Below, in pieces: positions 12,246 through 49,099 of a DNA stretch of 64,000 nucleotides. A model generated the notes under the pieces. It was given only the letters and a program-made list of their open reading frames with translations. It made no database searches and was not told the DNA's origin. Numbering within the stretch: position 1 is the stretch's first letter; each line of letters starts with the position of its first letter. The stretch is from Cynocephalus volans (Eukaryota > Chordata > Mammalia > Dermoptera > Cynocephalidae), in contig NC_084463.1 in assembly GCF_027409185.1 (NCBI RefSeq), positions 72,525,852 to 72,589,851 on the forward strand. The letters are read 5' to 3'. The translations under genes and the position numbers were made by a program.

Positions 12246-13133
12246 TTTTGGCATTTCTGAAGAATGTTCTCAAGTCCCAGAAAACCATTCTGTGTCACTT
12301 GTCACCATGGTCTAGACAACCCCTCCACTTTCAGTTGATCACAGCTTGTTTTTGCAAAGTTGGCTTCTACAGGCTGCTGATGCTGTTTTCCAGGGACAAT
12401 TTTGCACCAGGCTGCATACTAAATCTAGACCATAATAATTCAAAAAATGGAACAAAAGATTCAGGCATAACTAGAGGGACTCCTGCACAGAACACTAAGA
12501 TGGGCATCTAGATATGAAGGATGTTAGAGTCTACCAGCTCAGCCCCTGCAGTTCCACACTGATGCTCTCTGACCTTAGGTGCCAGTCTTTTCCCCCTCTC
12601 ACTCTCTACTCTCCCCACAGTCATACTTCAAGGGCCAGCTTCTCTCCATAAAATGGACTCTGTCAGTCAGAGAACGGATATTTATTTACTTTCAAGTGCC
12701 AGGTACCGTGTTAGGCATTGGAGATACAAGGGTGAATGAAATAGACACAGTTCCTGTTTTCATGAGAGATAGATATTAAATAAATGATCACAAATAGTTA
12801 AGCAAATAATTCCAAGTATGCAAAATGCTACCAAAGAAATATCTGGAGTCCAAACTCAGGACCTCTACACCCTCTAAGGCCCAGGAAAAGAGGAAAAACC
12901 CAAACTACGATCTCTTACACCCTAGTCAAATTAATAATAATCTGTAGAAAAGCAATTCTGACTCCAACAAAGACAGCTTTTTAGATTATTATGCAGACAG
13001 TTCAGTTTCTCATTTTTCATATTTCCTCAGAAGAGAATGAATAAAGCCAAAATTCGTGAGCACTTAAACGATGTGCTTGGCCCCATTCTAAGCGTAATAT
13101 ATGTATTAATTTATATAATTTTCAAAATAACCA

Positions 13134-13237
13134 GAGTGCCCAGTTTGCTCAGTTGGTTAGAGCACACCAAGGGTTTGGATCCCCATAGTGGCCAGCCATC
13201 CCTCTAACCCCCCCAAAAAAAAACAATTAAAAAAAAA
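13134..13237 (+). mobile_element. tRNA-Ile-derived SINE, internally shortened
   Basis: AGTTTGCTCAGTTGGTTAGA joins almost directly to CACCAAGGGTTTGGATCCCC; the anticodon-loop region is deleted. Ends CTGGCCAGCC-like then A-rich tail. Confidence 0.85.
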
Positions 13238-13320
13238 CCAAAATAAGCTGTGAAGGCACAGAAAGCTTAAGTAGCAAGCTTAAGTTTACACAGCAAGTTA
13301 TAGCAGAATTAAGAATTCGG

Positions 13321-13470
13321 GCTGGGCCGGCCCCGTGGCTCACTCGGGAGAGTGTGGCACTGGTAGCACCCAGGCCGCGTGTTTGGATCCTGTATATGGA
13401 TGGCCGAGCGTGGTGCAGACCATACTGTGCCGAGGGTCACGATCCCCTTACTGGTCAAAAAAAAAAAAAA
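13321..13470 (+). mobile_element. tRNA-Ile-derived SINE (dimer, GC-rich subtype)
   Basis: Head GGCCGGCCCCGTGGCTCACT, B-box copy TTTGGATCC, second unit with GAGCGTGGTGCAGAC, ends TTACTGGTC plus poly(A). Flanked by AAGAATTCGG (13311-13320) and AAGAATTCAG (13471-13480). Confidence 0.92.
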
Positions 13471-13480
13471 AAGAATTCAG

Positions 13481-13571
13481 GCTGGCCAGTTGTTCAGTCA
13501 ATTAGAGCAAGGTCAAGGGTTCAGATCCCCATACTGGCCAGTTGCCAAAAAAAAAAAAAAAAAAAAAAAAA
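13481..13571 (+). mobile_element. tRNA-Ile-derived SINE inserted at the duplicated target of its neighbour
   Basis: GCTGGCCAGTTGTTCAGTCA ... GGTTCAGATCCCCATACTGG then poly(A). Its 3' side has a third copy of AAGAATTCAG (13572-13581). Confidence 0.92.
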
Positions 13572-13966
13572 AAGAATTCAGTCAATCTGACAGCCCAGCC
13601 CAGACTCTTAATCATTATGCTATTATGCTCCTCAATACATAAATTTGCATAATTACAGATAGGCCATTAAAATGATTTTCCCAAAAAAATGGAGCAATCC
13701 TTCCTCAAAGGTGTATTCTACCTCTGCATTTAAGGCTGAGAAAAAACATCTGCAATATCAGTTTCCCTTCTATTGCCTCTGGACTTTCATCCCAGGGGTA
13801 GGCTCAGAGCACCTTGCCACATCATGCACTCTCCTTGAAACCCTATCAGTACTTCCATAGAAGCCAGACCAAGTCTTTCTTAGGTGTAGTTCACAGTGAT
13901 CTCTTCCGTCTCTGAATTCATGTAACAATCACTGTTTGTACTCACACTTTTAGAGATTAACTTCCA

Positions 13967-14034
13967 GGGCTGGCCACTTAGCTCAGTTGGTTAGAGCAGA
14001 TCCCTGCACCAGCCAGACACCAAAAAAAAAAAAA
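13967..14034 (+). mobile_element. tRNA-Ile-derived SINE with central deletion
   Basis: GGCTGGCCACTTAGCTCAGT runs straight into GATCCCTGCACCAGCCAG and poly(A). Target duplication AGAGATTAACTTCC / AGAGATTATCTTCC at 13952-13965 and 14035-14048. Confidence 0.9.
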
Positions 14035-14048
14035 AGAGATTATCTTCC

Positions 14049-15204
14049 CCACTAGGTTTATAGGGAGTGTATGTTTCTGCAAAGTGAATTACACAGTGGC
14101 TTGCATATAACTGGTATTCACGAAGAATTACTGATTTATCAATTGATTGATTGAGAGGTTTCCTGGTTGTGGGAGACTGTGTGGTAGGCAAAATGACTGG
14201 TAGCAAATAGACATTTTAGTTCTTGACTTTGTTTTTATATAATTAAAAAAAATTATTTAAAAATTTTTACAAATATTACAAATATTATGAACATATCTGG
14301 AAAGTATTCATTCAGTAAATATTTAATGTGCCAAGGCATTGTGCTAGGTGAAAGAAAGTGAGCCAAAATGCCAGGTACCAATCAAGCTTTATTAAAAGAA
14401 AATAATCTGCTGGGCTGCACTCAAAATGGAGGACAGCACCAGGTGTGGGGGTGGGAGAGCTTATTGGACCGTAGGGCGCCAAGGGCTGAATGATACAATC
14501 AAGGAGAGGCATTATGCTAATACAGAAGCTATGCGACCTGGGTGGAGAACTGCATCCTTGTGGAAGCAAAAGGGTTACTGTTTCTCAGAAATCATGAAGT
14601 TTCTCCTAAAGGGAAGGGACGAGGGGTTGGGGCCATTTTGTGCTTGGCCTTGCCTAAAATGTTGCCGGTTATGTTCAGAACCTATCACTAGGTATTAGAC
14701 GTAAAATAAACTTTCTCTCCTGAGCTCTATACCCAATATCCAGCTGCCTTCTGGATTCAAATCCAGATTCAAATCCAAGATTATCATCCTTATCCCTGCA
14801 ACACAGAAACACATATTCTAAACTTGCCTTTCCTCAAAGTCTCAACATTTCTTGGAGGCTCTCCATCACCTATAGGATATATGTTGATTACTTATCCATT
14901 CAAAAAAATCTAAGTTACACATTCATTGTATGTGTGTAATGAGGGACAGTACTACCTTCAGGCCAACTTTCTCTGTTTACATGGCAGCTGCACTTTTAAT
15001 TTATTATGTGATAAAAGAGTTGACAATTACTTTCAGCACATTGTTTTATTGAGAATAAAAATGTGAAACAACATAACCAAAAGAATTGCTATGCTTTTCC
15101 TAGCTCTAGAGATGTAAACACTGTGCAATGAAGAAATGTTATTAAATGAAACTCGTTAAAAAAGCCAATAATTCATATTAATGATCAGTGGTAGAAATGT
15201 TTAG
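14049..15204. other. Intergenic / possible CFAP300 3' UTR margin, nothing else recognised
   Basis: A short GC-richer patch at 14410-14690 reads open on the plus strand for 90 codons but has no recognisable domain. The rest is AT-rich. Confidence 0.5.
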
Positions 15205-15210
15205 TTTATT
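15205..15210 (-). terminator. Candidate CFAP300 polyadenylation signal
   Basis: AATAAA on the minus strand, about 355 bp after the stop codon. A second AATAAA lies at 15050-15045. Which one is used cannot be decided from sequence. Confidence 0.4.
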
Positions 15211-15563
15211 GCTACAGTTTCAATTCAGAATTAATCAGCTTCTAAATAAAGCACATGGAAAATCGAGGAATCACTTGAATCTTAATGCAACAAATAAGAA
15301 CTAGATTTTTAGTTCCTTGTACCTTTCTGTAAAAATTTCAGAACTGTTTGGTGTAGATTATATTAGGGATGGAATTTGATTTCTGTGTTAGTATATTAGA
15401 CAAATTTAAAGAAAGGTATTTTGGTGTTTTCTTTCTTATGCACTCAGCAGGCTTTTTACATTTCACTGGAATTAACATGCAAAGTAAATATTAACTATAA
15501 ATTAGTATTAAAATAGAAAAATGACATATAAAAAATAGTAGATATAGGTAACCTGTAAAAGCA

Positions 15564-42035
<26,472 letters not shown>

Positions 42036-42131
42036 TGATGTTGTTATAAAAGCAGCCGTGTATCTCTTTTGAGGGATTTATGCACTCATTTCTGTTGGAA
42101 ATATATCCAGGATTGGCATTGCTCAGTTATA

Positions 42132-42213
42132 GGAGGGGTCCTCAAAAAGTTCATGGAAAGAATCATATTATCTTTTAATTCTATTTTTCCACAAACTTTT
42201 TGAAGTACCCTCA
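42132..42213 (-). mobile_element. 82-bp mariner-like miniature element, copy 3
   Basis: TCCTCAAAAAGTTCATGG ... CCACAAACTTTTTGAAGTAC, flanked by TA at 42130-42131 and 42214-42215. Confidence 0.85.
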
Positions 42214-42873
42214 TACAGTATAAGTATGTCTAGTTTCAGTAGATTCTGCCAGAATGTTTCCAAAGTAGATCAGTTTACACCCCAGCCCGTAATGCATGAG
42301 ATTTCCAGTTCAACATTCTTGCCAATATATATACTACTGTCAGCCTTTAAAAATTTTAACCATTCTGGGGAGGTTGTATTAATTTCTCATTGTGATTTTT
42401 AATTTGCATTTTTTGATAGTTAATGTTATTGAACAACTTTTTATATGCTACTGGCCATTTGGATATCATCTTTATGAAGTGCCTGTTCAAGCGTTTTGTC
42501 GATTACAAGGAAGGGTTTTCTTACTGATTTTTAGGAAGTTTTTATATAGTCTGGATATGAGTCCATTTCCATATATTGCAAATGTTTTCTTTGTTTGCAG
42601 TTTGCTTGTAGCTTTGATGCTCAGAAATTCTTAATTTTACTGAAGTACAATTTATTAATTTTCTCTTTTATGTGTCATGTTTGATTTCTGCCTGAACAAA
42701 GTCATGATGATAGTCTCACATTTATGTCCATAATCCATTTCAAAATAATTTTTTTAAGCTCAAAGTCGATTTTTTCCATAGGGTTTTCCAGTTGATCCAG
42801 CCCTATACATTGGTAAGACATTTCTAGCCAACTGAATTGCAGTGGAACTTTTTTAAAAAAAATAATAAATCAA

Positions 42874-43037
42874 GGGCCGAACCCGTGGCTCACTCGGGAG
42901 AGTGCGACGCTGGGAGCACAGTGGCGCTGGGAGCGCCGAGGCCGCAGGTTCGAATCCTATATAGGGGTGACCGGTTTGCTCACTGGCTGAGCACGGTGCG
43001 GACGACACCAACCCAAGGGTTACGATTCCCTTACCGG

Positions 43038-43122
<85 letters not shown>
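42874..43122 (+). mobile_element. tRNA-Ile-derived SINE (dimer) with a (CA)42 tail
   Basis: GGGCCGAACCCGTGGCTCAC ... CCCTTACCGGTCA, then 84 nt of pure CA (43039-43122) where the A tail should be. Flanks AATAATAAATCA on both sides. Confidence 0.93.
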
Positions 43123-43126
<4 letters not shown>

Positions 43127-44596
43127 AATAATAATAATAAATCAGGTGACTGTTTCTGGGTTCTCTATTCTGTTCCTTTTGACTATTGGACTCTCTTTGC
43201 ACCAATAACACATTGTATTAATCACTTTAGCTTTATAAAAAGACTTAATATCTGGTGGTATAAGATGTCCAGATTTGTTACTCATTTTCTTCAAGATTAG
43301 ATAGGCTATTAGTTTTGCATTTCCATATAAATTTTAAAATGGATGTATCATTTTCCATCAAAGAAACCTGATGGGATTTTGATTGGGATTGCATTGACTA
43401 TACAGATAAGTTTAGGAAAAATTAATAGTTTAACAATATTGAGTCTTCCAATCTATAATAAATGAGATATCTTACTTAGATCTTTAATTTCTCTCAGCAA
43501 TGCTTTATCTTATTCAGTAGAAGAGCCTTGGCATCTTTTAGCAGATCAATGTGTATAATTTAAATCCTTTGCAATTTATTGAGATTTACTTTATGGCTTA
43601 GCATATGTTCTATTTTGATAGTCAAGAATATGTATTCTGTTGTTGGATTTTCTGTCTTACGTATAAGTTAAGAAGGCTAATTGTTCTGTTCCAATCTTTT
43701 ACATACTCACAGATATTGAATCTGTTTTTTCTAATGGTTACTGGGAGAGGAAGATTAAAATCTCTAGTGATGGTTGTGAATTTGTCTGTTTCACTTTTTT
43801 ATTCATACAGATTTGTTTGTGATTTCTTTCTATTGCAACAACCCTTTTTATCAACATGAAATATCCCTCTGTCTTGTAATATTTATGCCTGAAAATCTAC
43901 TTCACCTGTTATTAATATAGCTTCTCCAGCATTTTTTGGTTAGTATTTATATGATATGTTTTTCCATCCTTTAACTTTCAGCCTTTCTGTGTTCTTATGT
44001 TTAAATAGTATTTCTTATAAACAGCACACATTTGGGGTATATTTTTAATCAAGATTTTGTCTTTTAAATAGATTGTTTAGACCTTTTACATTACTGACAT
44101 TGTTATGTTTAAGCTTATAATTTTGCTCACTGTTCTCTAATTCTGTTCTTTTCTCTTTTAATAAAAAAGTAGGCAAAAAAGAAAGTAATAAAGTATTCTT
44201 ATTATTCTGTTTTTTCCTTTTTACCTTTTCAGTTATACATTTTTGTGTAATTTTTTATGGCTGCTCTAGAAATTACAATATGCCTCCTTGATTTATTATA
44301 GTCCATCTCAAATTAGCACCCTTACCATATTTTAAACAAACAAGAATCTTAACATGAAAAAATCTATATACTCACTTCTCAATCTTTGTTTTATTTTTGT
44401 CAATATTTTACCTCTGCTTATGTGCAAAATATATTATATTGTTGTTAACTGTTTTAAACAGTCAATATTATTTTATATTTACCAATATATTTACTATTTA
44501 TGTTTTCTTATTCCTTCCAGTAGTTCTGAATTTACAAGTGGGACTATTTTCATTTATTTTGAATATATTCTTTTAGTTTTTGTCTGTTTGGTTTTA

Positions 44597-44681
44597 ATGG
44601 CTGGCCAGTATGGGGATCAAAACCCTTGACTTTGGTGTTATAGCATGGTGCTCTAACCAACTGAGCTAACTGGGCAACCCC
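44597..44681 (-). mobile_element. tRNA-Ile-derived SINE (monomer)
   Basis: TGGCTGGCCAGTATGGGGAT, ACCCTTGACTTTGGTGTTAT, CTAACCAACTGAGCTAACTG; tail region degraded. Confidence 0.88.
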
Positions 44682-46639
44682 CTTATTTTACTAGTTTTTT
44701 AAATTCAGTGCTTTTGATGATTAATGCTCTCAGAGTTTGTTGTCTGAAAATGTTCTTATTTCACCTTCTTATTTGAAAGGTATCTTCTGACTATAGTATT
44801 CTAAGTTGATAGATTTTTTTTCCCAGCACTTTAAAAATACTATTCCATTGTTTTCTGGATTCCATAGTTTCTGTAGAAAAGTCAAATGTTAGTCTTTCAA
44901 ACTAATGTGTTTTTTTCCCCTCTGCATTAATATTTTTACTTTGCTTTTGTTTTCAGAAGTTTGGCTATTCTCATACTCTCTCTCTCTCTCATAGGTGTGT
45001 GTATGTGCCTTGTGTATTCATCCTGTTTGGGGTTTGGTGAGCTTCTCAAATTCTTTGGTTGATGTGTTTTAGCAATTTTGAAAAACTCCTAGTCATTAAA
45101 TCTTCAAGGATTATTCTTATTCTTATTCTTTGACTACAATTACAAAAATATTAAAAAATTAGACAGTGTTCCATATGTCTTTTAGGCTCTGTGGAACCTT
45201 TTCCAATTCTTTGTTTCTCCCTGTGCCTCAGTTTTTCCATTCCATATTGACCTGACATTGAATTCATTAATCCTGTTTTCTGGTCAGTTCTCAGTTTCAG
45301 ATATTTATATTTTATTTTTCAGTTCTAGAATGTTCATCTTAATTTTATTTAATAGATTATGTTCTATTTAAACCCTTCAATTTTTTATTCATTTAGTGCA
45401 TGTTTTTCTTTATTTAACACAGTAATCAGAGTTCATTTAAAATCTTTTTTTTTTTCTTTTTTTTTTCTTTTTTTTTCATTTAAAATCTTTGCTTCAAAAT
45501 CAGGATTATTTTGGGGACTGCTTCTTTGCCTATTTTATCTCTTGTTTATAAATCATGTTTCTCTGCCTTCTCACATGTTCAACAACTTTTTTTATGTAAG
45601 ACATTGTGTATTTAAAAAGTGTGAGAGATTCGGGAGATATTATCTTCTACCAGAAAGTATTATTTGCTCTGTTAAGTAGATAGAGTGAATAGCTAATGAC
45701 TTTAATTGGGGATTCAGCAGGATCAGGGCTGGGTTGTAGGTTTAGTATAACTAAAAAGCAGTCTGTATCTTTTGTTGCTATATCTTAGGCATGACCCTCC
45801 CATGCTTTTGATTGAAAACCTAACAGATCTCTATCTTATCATCAAAAGATGAGAAGATTCAGTTCTGCCTTTCTGAGGTGCTGAACTTGCTCTTTAGCCT
45901 CCCATACTCTTCAGCATTGAAACCTAGTAAATAAGTTCAGGGGGAGACTGAATGTGTATTTGAGGCAGGCCCTATCCATCTAGTAGGATGTTGTCTCCTA
46001 AGCACCATGAGATTATGGAAGATTTCACTCTGCACTTTAAAAGCCTTCGGCTGAGAAACCCATTATCCTACACATAGCACCCAAACTTAGAATATGTTCC
46101 TGGAAACATGACCGTGTATGGGGTCCCTCAAATTTCCTTGCTTGACCACCAGAAATCATTCAGTTTTCACTTTGCACAACAATCAGTAAGTGAGCCTGTT
46201 GAAGAAAATATCAGTTCATCTTGGAAGGAGTTCCTGAGGGATATATTAAAATGTAGATTCCTTGATTCCACCACCAGAGATTGAGATTCGGTGGGTGTTG
46301 GATGGTGCCTAGGAATTTATATTTTTAGGTTCTCTTTGGATAAGTTTGAGGCAGGGTTTCTAGACTATGAAAGAAGAAAACAGTCTCACACTTTCTTTAA
46401 AATTTATGTTAAATTCCATCTCATGAAGGAATTTATTCCAATGCTTTTGTCTGAATTCATATAGATTTAGATCTTGCGATGGTCAAATATTTGGTCATAT
46501 ACTATTTTGTGCTTTTATCTTTCTGATGTTTTGTGAACATCTTTGTGAATAGAATATATGCTATTCAAACTGGGGTAATCTGCTTAATACTTTTAAAAAC
46601 ATTTTCTACAGAGTCTAAGCACATATTGTTTATTTAACT

Positions 46640-46740
46640 TTTTTCTAGATTTTTCAGCTTTATTGAAGTATAACTGACATACAATTAACTGTAAATATTT
46701 AAACTGTACAATGTGATGGGAGTTGACATATGTGATCATC
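46640..46740 (-). mobile_element. Old L1 3' end
   Basis: CTTTATTGAAGTATAACTGA, CATACAATTAACTGTAAATA, TGTACAATGTGATGGGAGTT. Confidence 0.7.
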
Positions 46741-48284
46741 TTATTTTTTAAAAATCCAAAAATAAAAACATAGATATAATTATCTTCATTTTGGGTTTAA
46801 GATGCTAATTTAAATTAGGAATTTCTTTGCTTCTGTTTTGCATTACTCAGAAGTAAATAATATTTATCATGTTGTTGATGAAATGATCATCTTTTTTCAG
46901 CCCTGTATTCAGTGATTGTACTTTCAGTATATAGTCTTAAGTTCATTATTTACTTGAAAATTGATAGTTTTCTAATTGTTTGTTCTTGCTTAAATATGCA
47001 TGACTGATATGTGTTCTATACAGTCTTGACAGTGTTGTGTTTTTCTTAGTACCTCCCAATCAGCTTTAAATTTTTAAAAATTCCATAAGTAATGCATGTT
47101 TATTACAGAAAAAAATAAGCAAAAAATAAAAATTACTTATAAAACTTTATAAAGTGTAGCATTTTATAAAGTGTATATCCTTACTGACTTTTTTTGTTGC
47201 TTAGCCAGCACTCATTCTCTTACTTTTCTACCTTAATAGAACCTCCATTTTGCTCAGGTATTCACTCCCTCATATGACCATGTGCCTTTGCAAAGCCCGT
47301 CTCTGCATCCAGCCTTAGTCTTACTGATCTAAAAGAGAATCCCATTCTTTTTTCTGGTGACTAGTTCAATAAATGACATGTTATCCAGTTCTTGCTCATT
47401 AGCTCTGAGGGGGAGTCTGCTTGGGAAACATTGGGGAAAGTATCCTTTCACTTAAGAGATGTTATCTCATCTTTTTCTTGACATTGTTGTGTCTTAATTT
47501 GATACTTGGAACTGTTGCCACCATCTTGCTACCACCCCACCAAGGATGGCAAAATGGAGAGATGGAAAGAACTTGGTGCTTGATGTTGTAATTGAGCCAC
47601 TGAAACATCAAACTCTCAAATGTACGTTTTCGTTTGAGTTAGGGAAACAGAAACCACAATGGATACTTCTACAAAGAAATTTTAATATAGAAATGGTTGC
47701 ACAGTATTGAAAGGCTGAAAAAAAGGGAATTGGGGGAGAAATATTGAGTTAACACATAGATAATCTAGGTTTGGAGATAAAAAGGGAAGAGATTGAGTTA
47801 TCAGAATCTACAAACTTAAAGGTGGCTGGGACTCAGAGGGGCATATGACGCCCATTTGCCTGGTTCCTTAGAAACTAAGAGGAGGAACTCTCTTAAAACT
47901 CAGCCTTTGACCTCTGAGGAAGGAACACAGCATTCTTGGTGCTGATATATCTGAGGGGGTGCCATGAGGCTGGTTTATGGGGGTTCTGAATGAAACTGGA
48001 GGCTGGAACCATCTGCTGTTGTCTGGGAGAAGGATCATTCCATCCTGCAGTAATGCTGATAAGAACAGCTTGGAAACAAGAACAAGGAAGTTCCTCCTCC
48101 CCTGTTCCTGCCTTCCAGTCTCCCTTAAGTGCTGGTTGTTGGCAGAACCTAACAGAAAGACAGCTTATAAAGGAGAGTCCTGACCTCAGTGTCATAATGC
48201 AGAGTATAGAAGTATAGATTTGGAGCTTAATACCTGCACATAGTCCATTCCACTGGACTTACTGTTATTTGCTTATTCTTTAAG
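46741..48284. other. Intergenic, unresolved
   Basis: 47625-48235 is somewhat GC-richer and may be an old interspersed repeat I cannot name; the rest is AT-rich. No coding signal: the open frames here overlap on opposite strands. Confidence 0.4.
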
Positions 48285-48332
48285 CTGGGTGTTTTTTTAA
48301 TTTTTTAATTTTAATTTTAATTTTTTTTCTTC

Positions 48333-48804
48333 TGAGCAGTGGGAGGCCCGGAAGTGGTTAATCTCCCTTTGGGAAGCTCAAGCAAGAGCCATCCCTTCCT
48401 TGGGAAATTAATGCTGAATTGGGGTTCTCCTCCTGCATTTATTTTCCAGACCAGGAAGTTACAGGAAGAGAACAAAGGTGGGGTTATAGTTTAACAACAT
48501 AGGCTGGTAACTTTCAGTGAAACAAGCCAGATGACATTCCAGTAAGGCTACAAGTGGTCCTATCAACAACAGTTTGATCTTAGCAAACATTCCTTCCTAT
48601 AGCAATTCTCAGTATCTTTACATAACAATCAGTAACTAGTCTGTCTTTGAGCCAGCAACCTTGCTGTGCAACAATTCTTATCTTGCAACAGAGACTTACA
48701 CCCTGAAGGAAATTTACAGTCCTCCACAAGGTCAATATTTGAAACTGCAAGGCTTTGGAAAACCAGGCCCTGTGAAGTACATATGCTTTATAGTATATTC
48801 CACA
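48333..48804 (-). mobile_element. LTR-like segment with adjoining polypurine tract, apparently carried by the L1
   Basis: On the minus strand a purine run AAAACGGGGGAGA (48817-48805) meets TGTGGAATATACTATA; the segment ends ...CCCACTGCTCA (48333), giving TG...CA ends, 472 bp, with AATAAA at 48443-48438. This is what a retroviral 3' LTR junction looks like, of a type I do not know. No retroviral genes adjoin it. It sits between the L1 3' end and an A-rich tail that ends at the target duplication. Old ERV-derived sequence, described only. Confidence 0.5.
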
Positions 48805-48825
48805 TCTCCCCCGTTTTAACTATTT

Positions 48826-48860
48826 ATCTATTTATCTATCTATTTATTTATTTATTTTTC
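48826..48860. repeat. (TATC)n/(TATT)n simple repeat
   Basis: TATCTATTTATC and TATTTATTTATT units. Confidence 0.9.
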
Positions 48861-49099
48861 CTAAGTGTACTTTTTAATGTATTTTTTTTTTAATTTTATC
48901 TTGTCGATATACATTGTGGCTGATAATTGTTCCCCATCACCAAAACTTCCCTCCCTCTGCCCCTCCCCCCGCCCGCCCAACAATGTCCTTTCTGTTTGCT
49001 TGTTGTATCAACTTCAAGTAATTGTGGTTGTTATATCTTCTTCCCCCCCCATTTTTTTTTTTTTGTGTGTGTGTGTGTGTGTGAATTATATATTAATTT

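Larger units (their letters stand above)
42040..45700 (-). mobile_element. Old near-full-length L1 (L1M-type), decayed
   Basis: From about 42040 the reverse strand follows late ORF2, through the reverse-transcriptase region (42360-43550; compare 49600-50600 of the younger L1), the endonuclease (43600-44100) and ORF1/5' parts to about 45700. Interrupted by a miniature element (42132-42213), a SINE (42874-43122) and another SINE (44597-44681). No intact frame. Confidence 0.75.

Noticed and set aside
14426..14698. 90-codon open frame in a GC-richer patch
   Set aside because: No domain, no splice signals or conserved start context; overlaps an 85-codon frame on the other strand.
43039..43122. 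Repeat array that might suggest a CRISPR-like structure
   Set aside because: A pure dinucleotide microsatellite with no spacers, in a mammalian genome.
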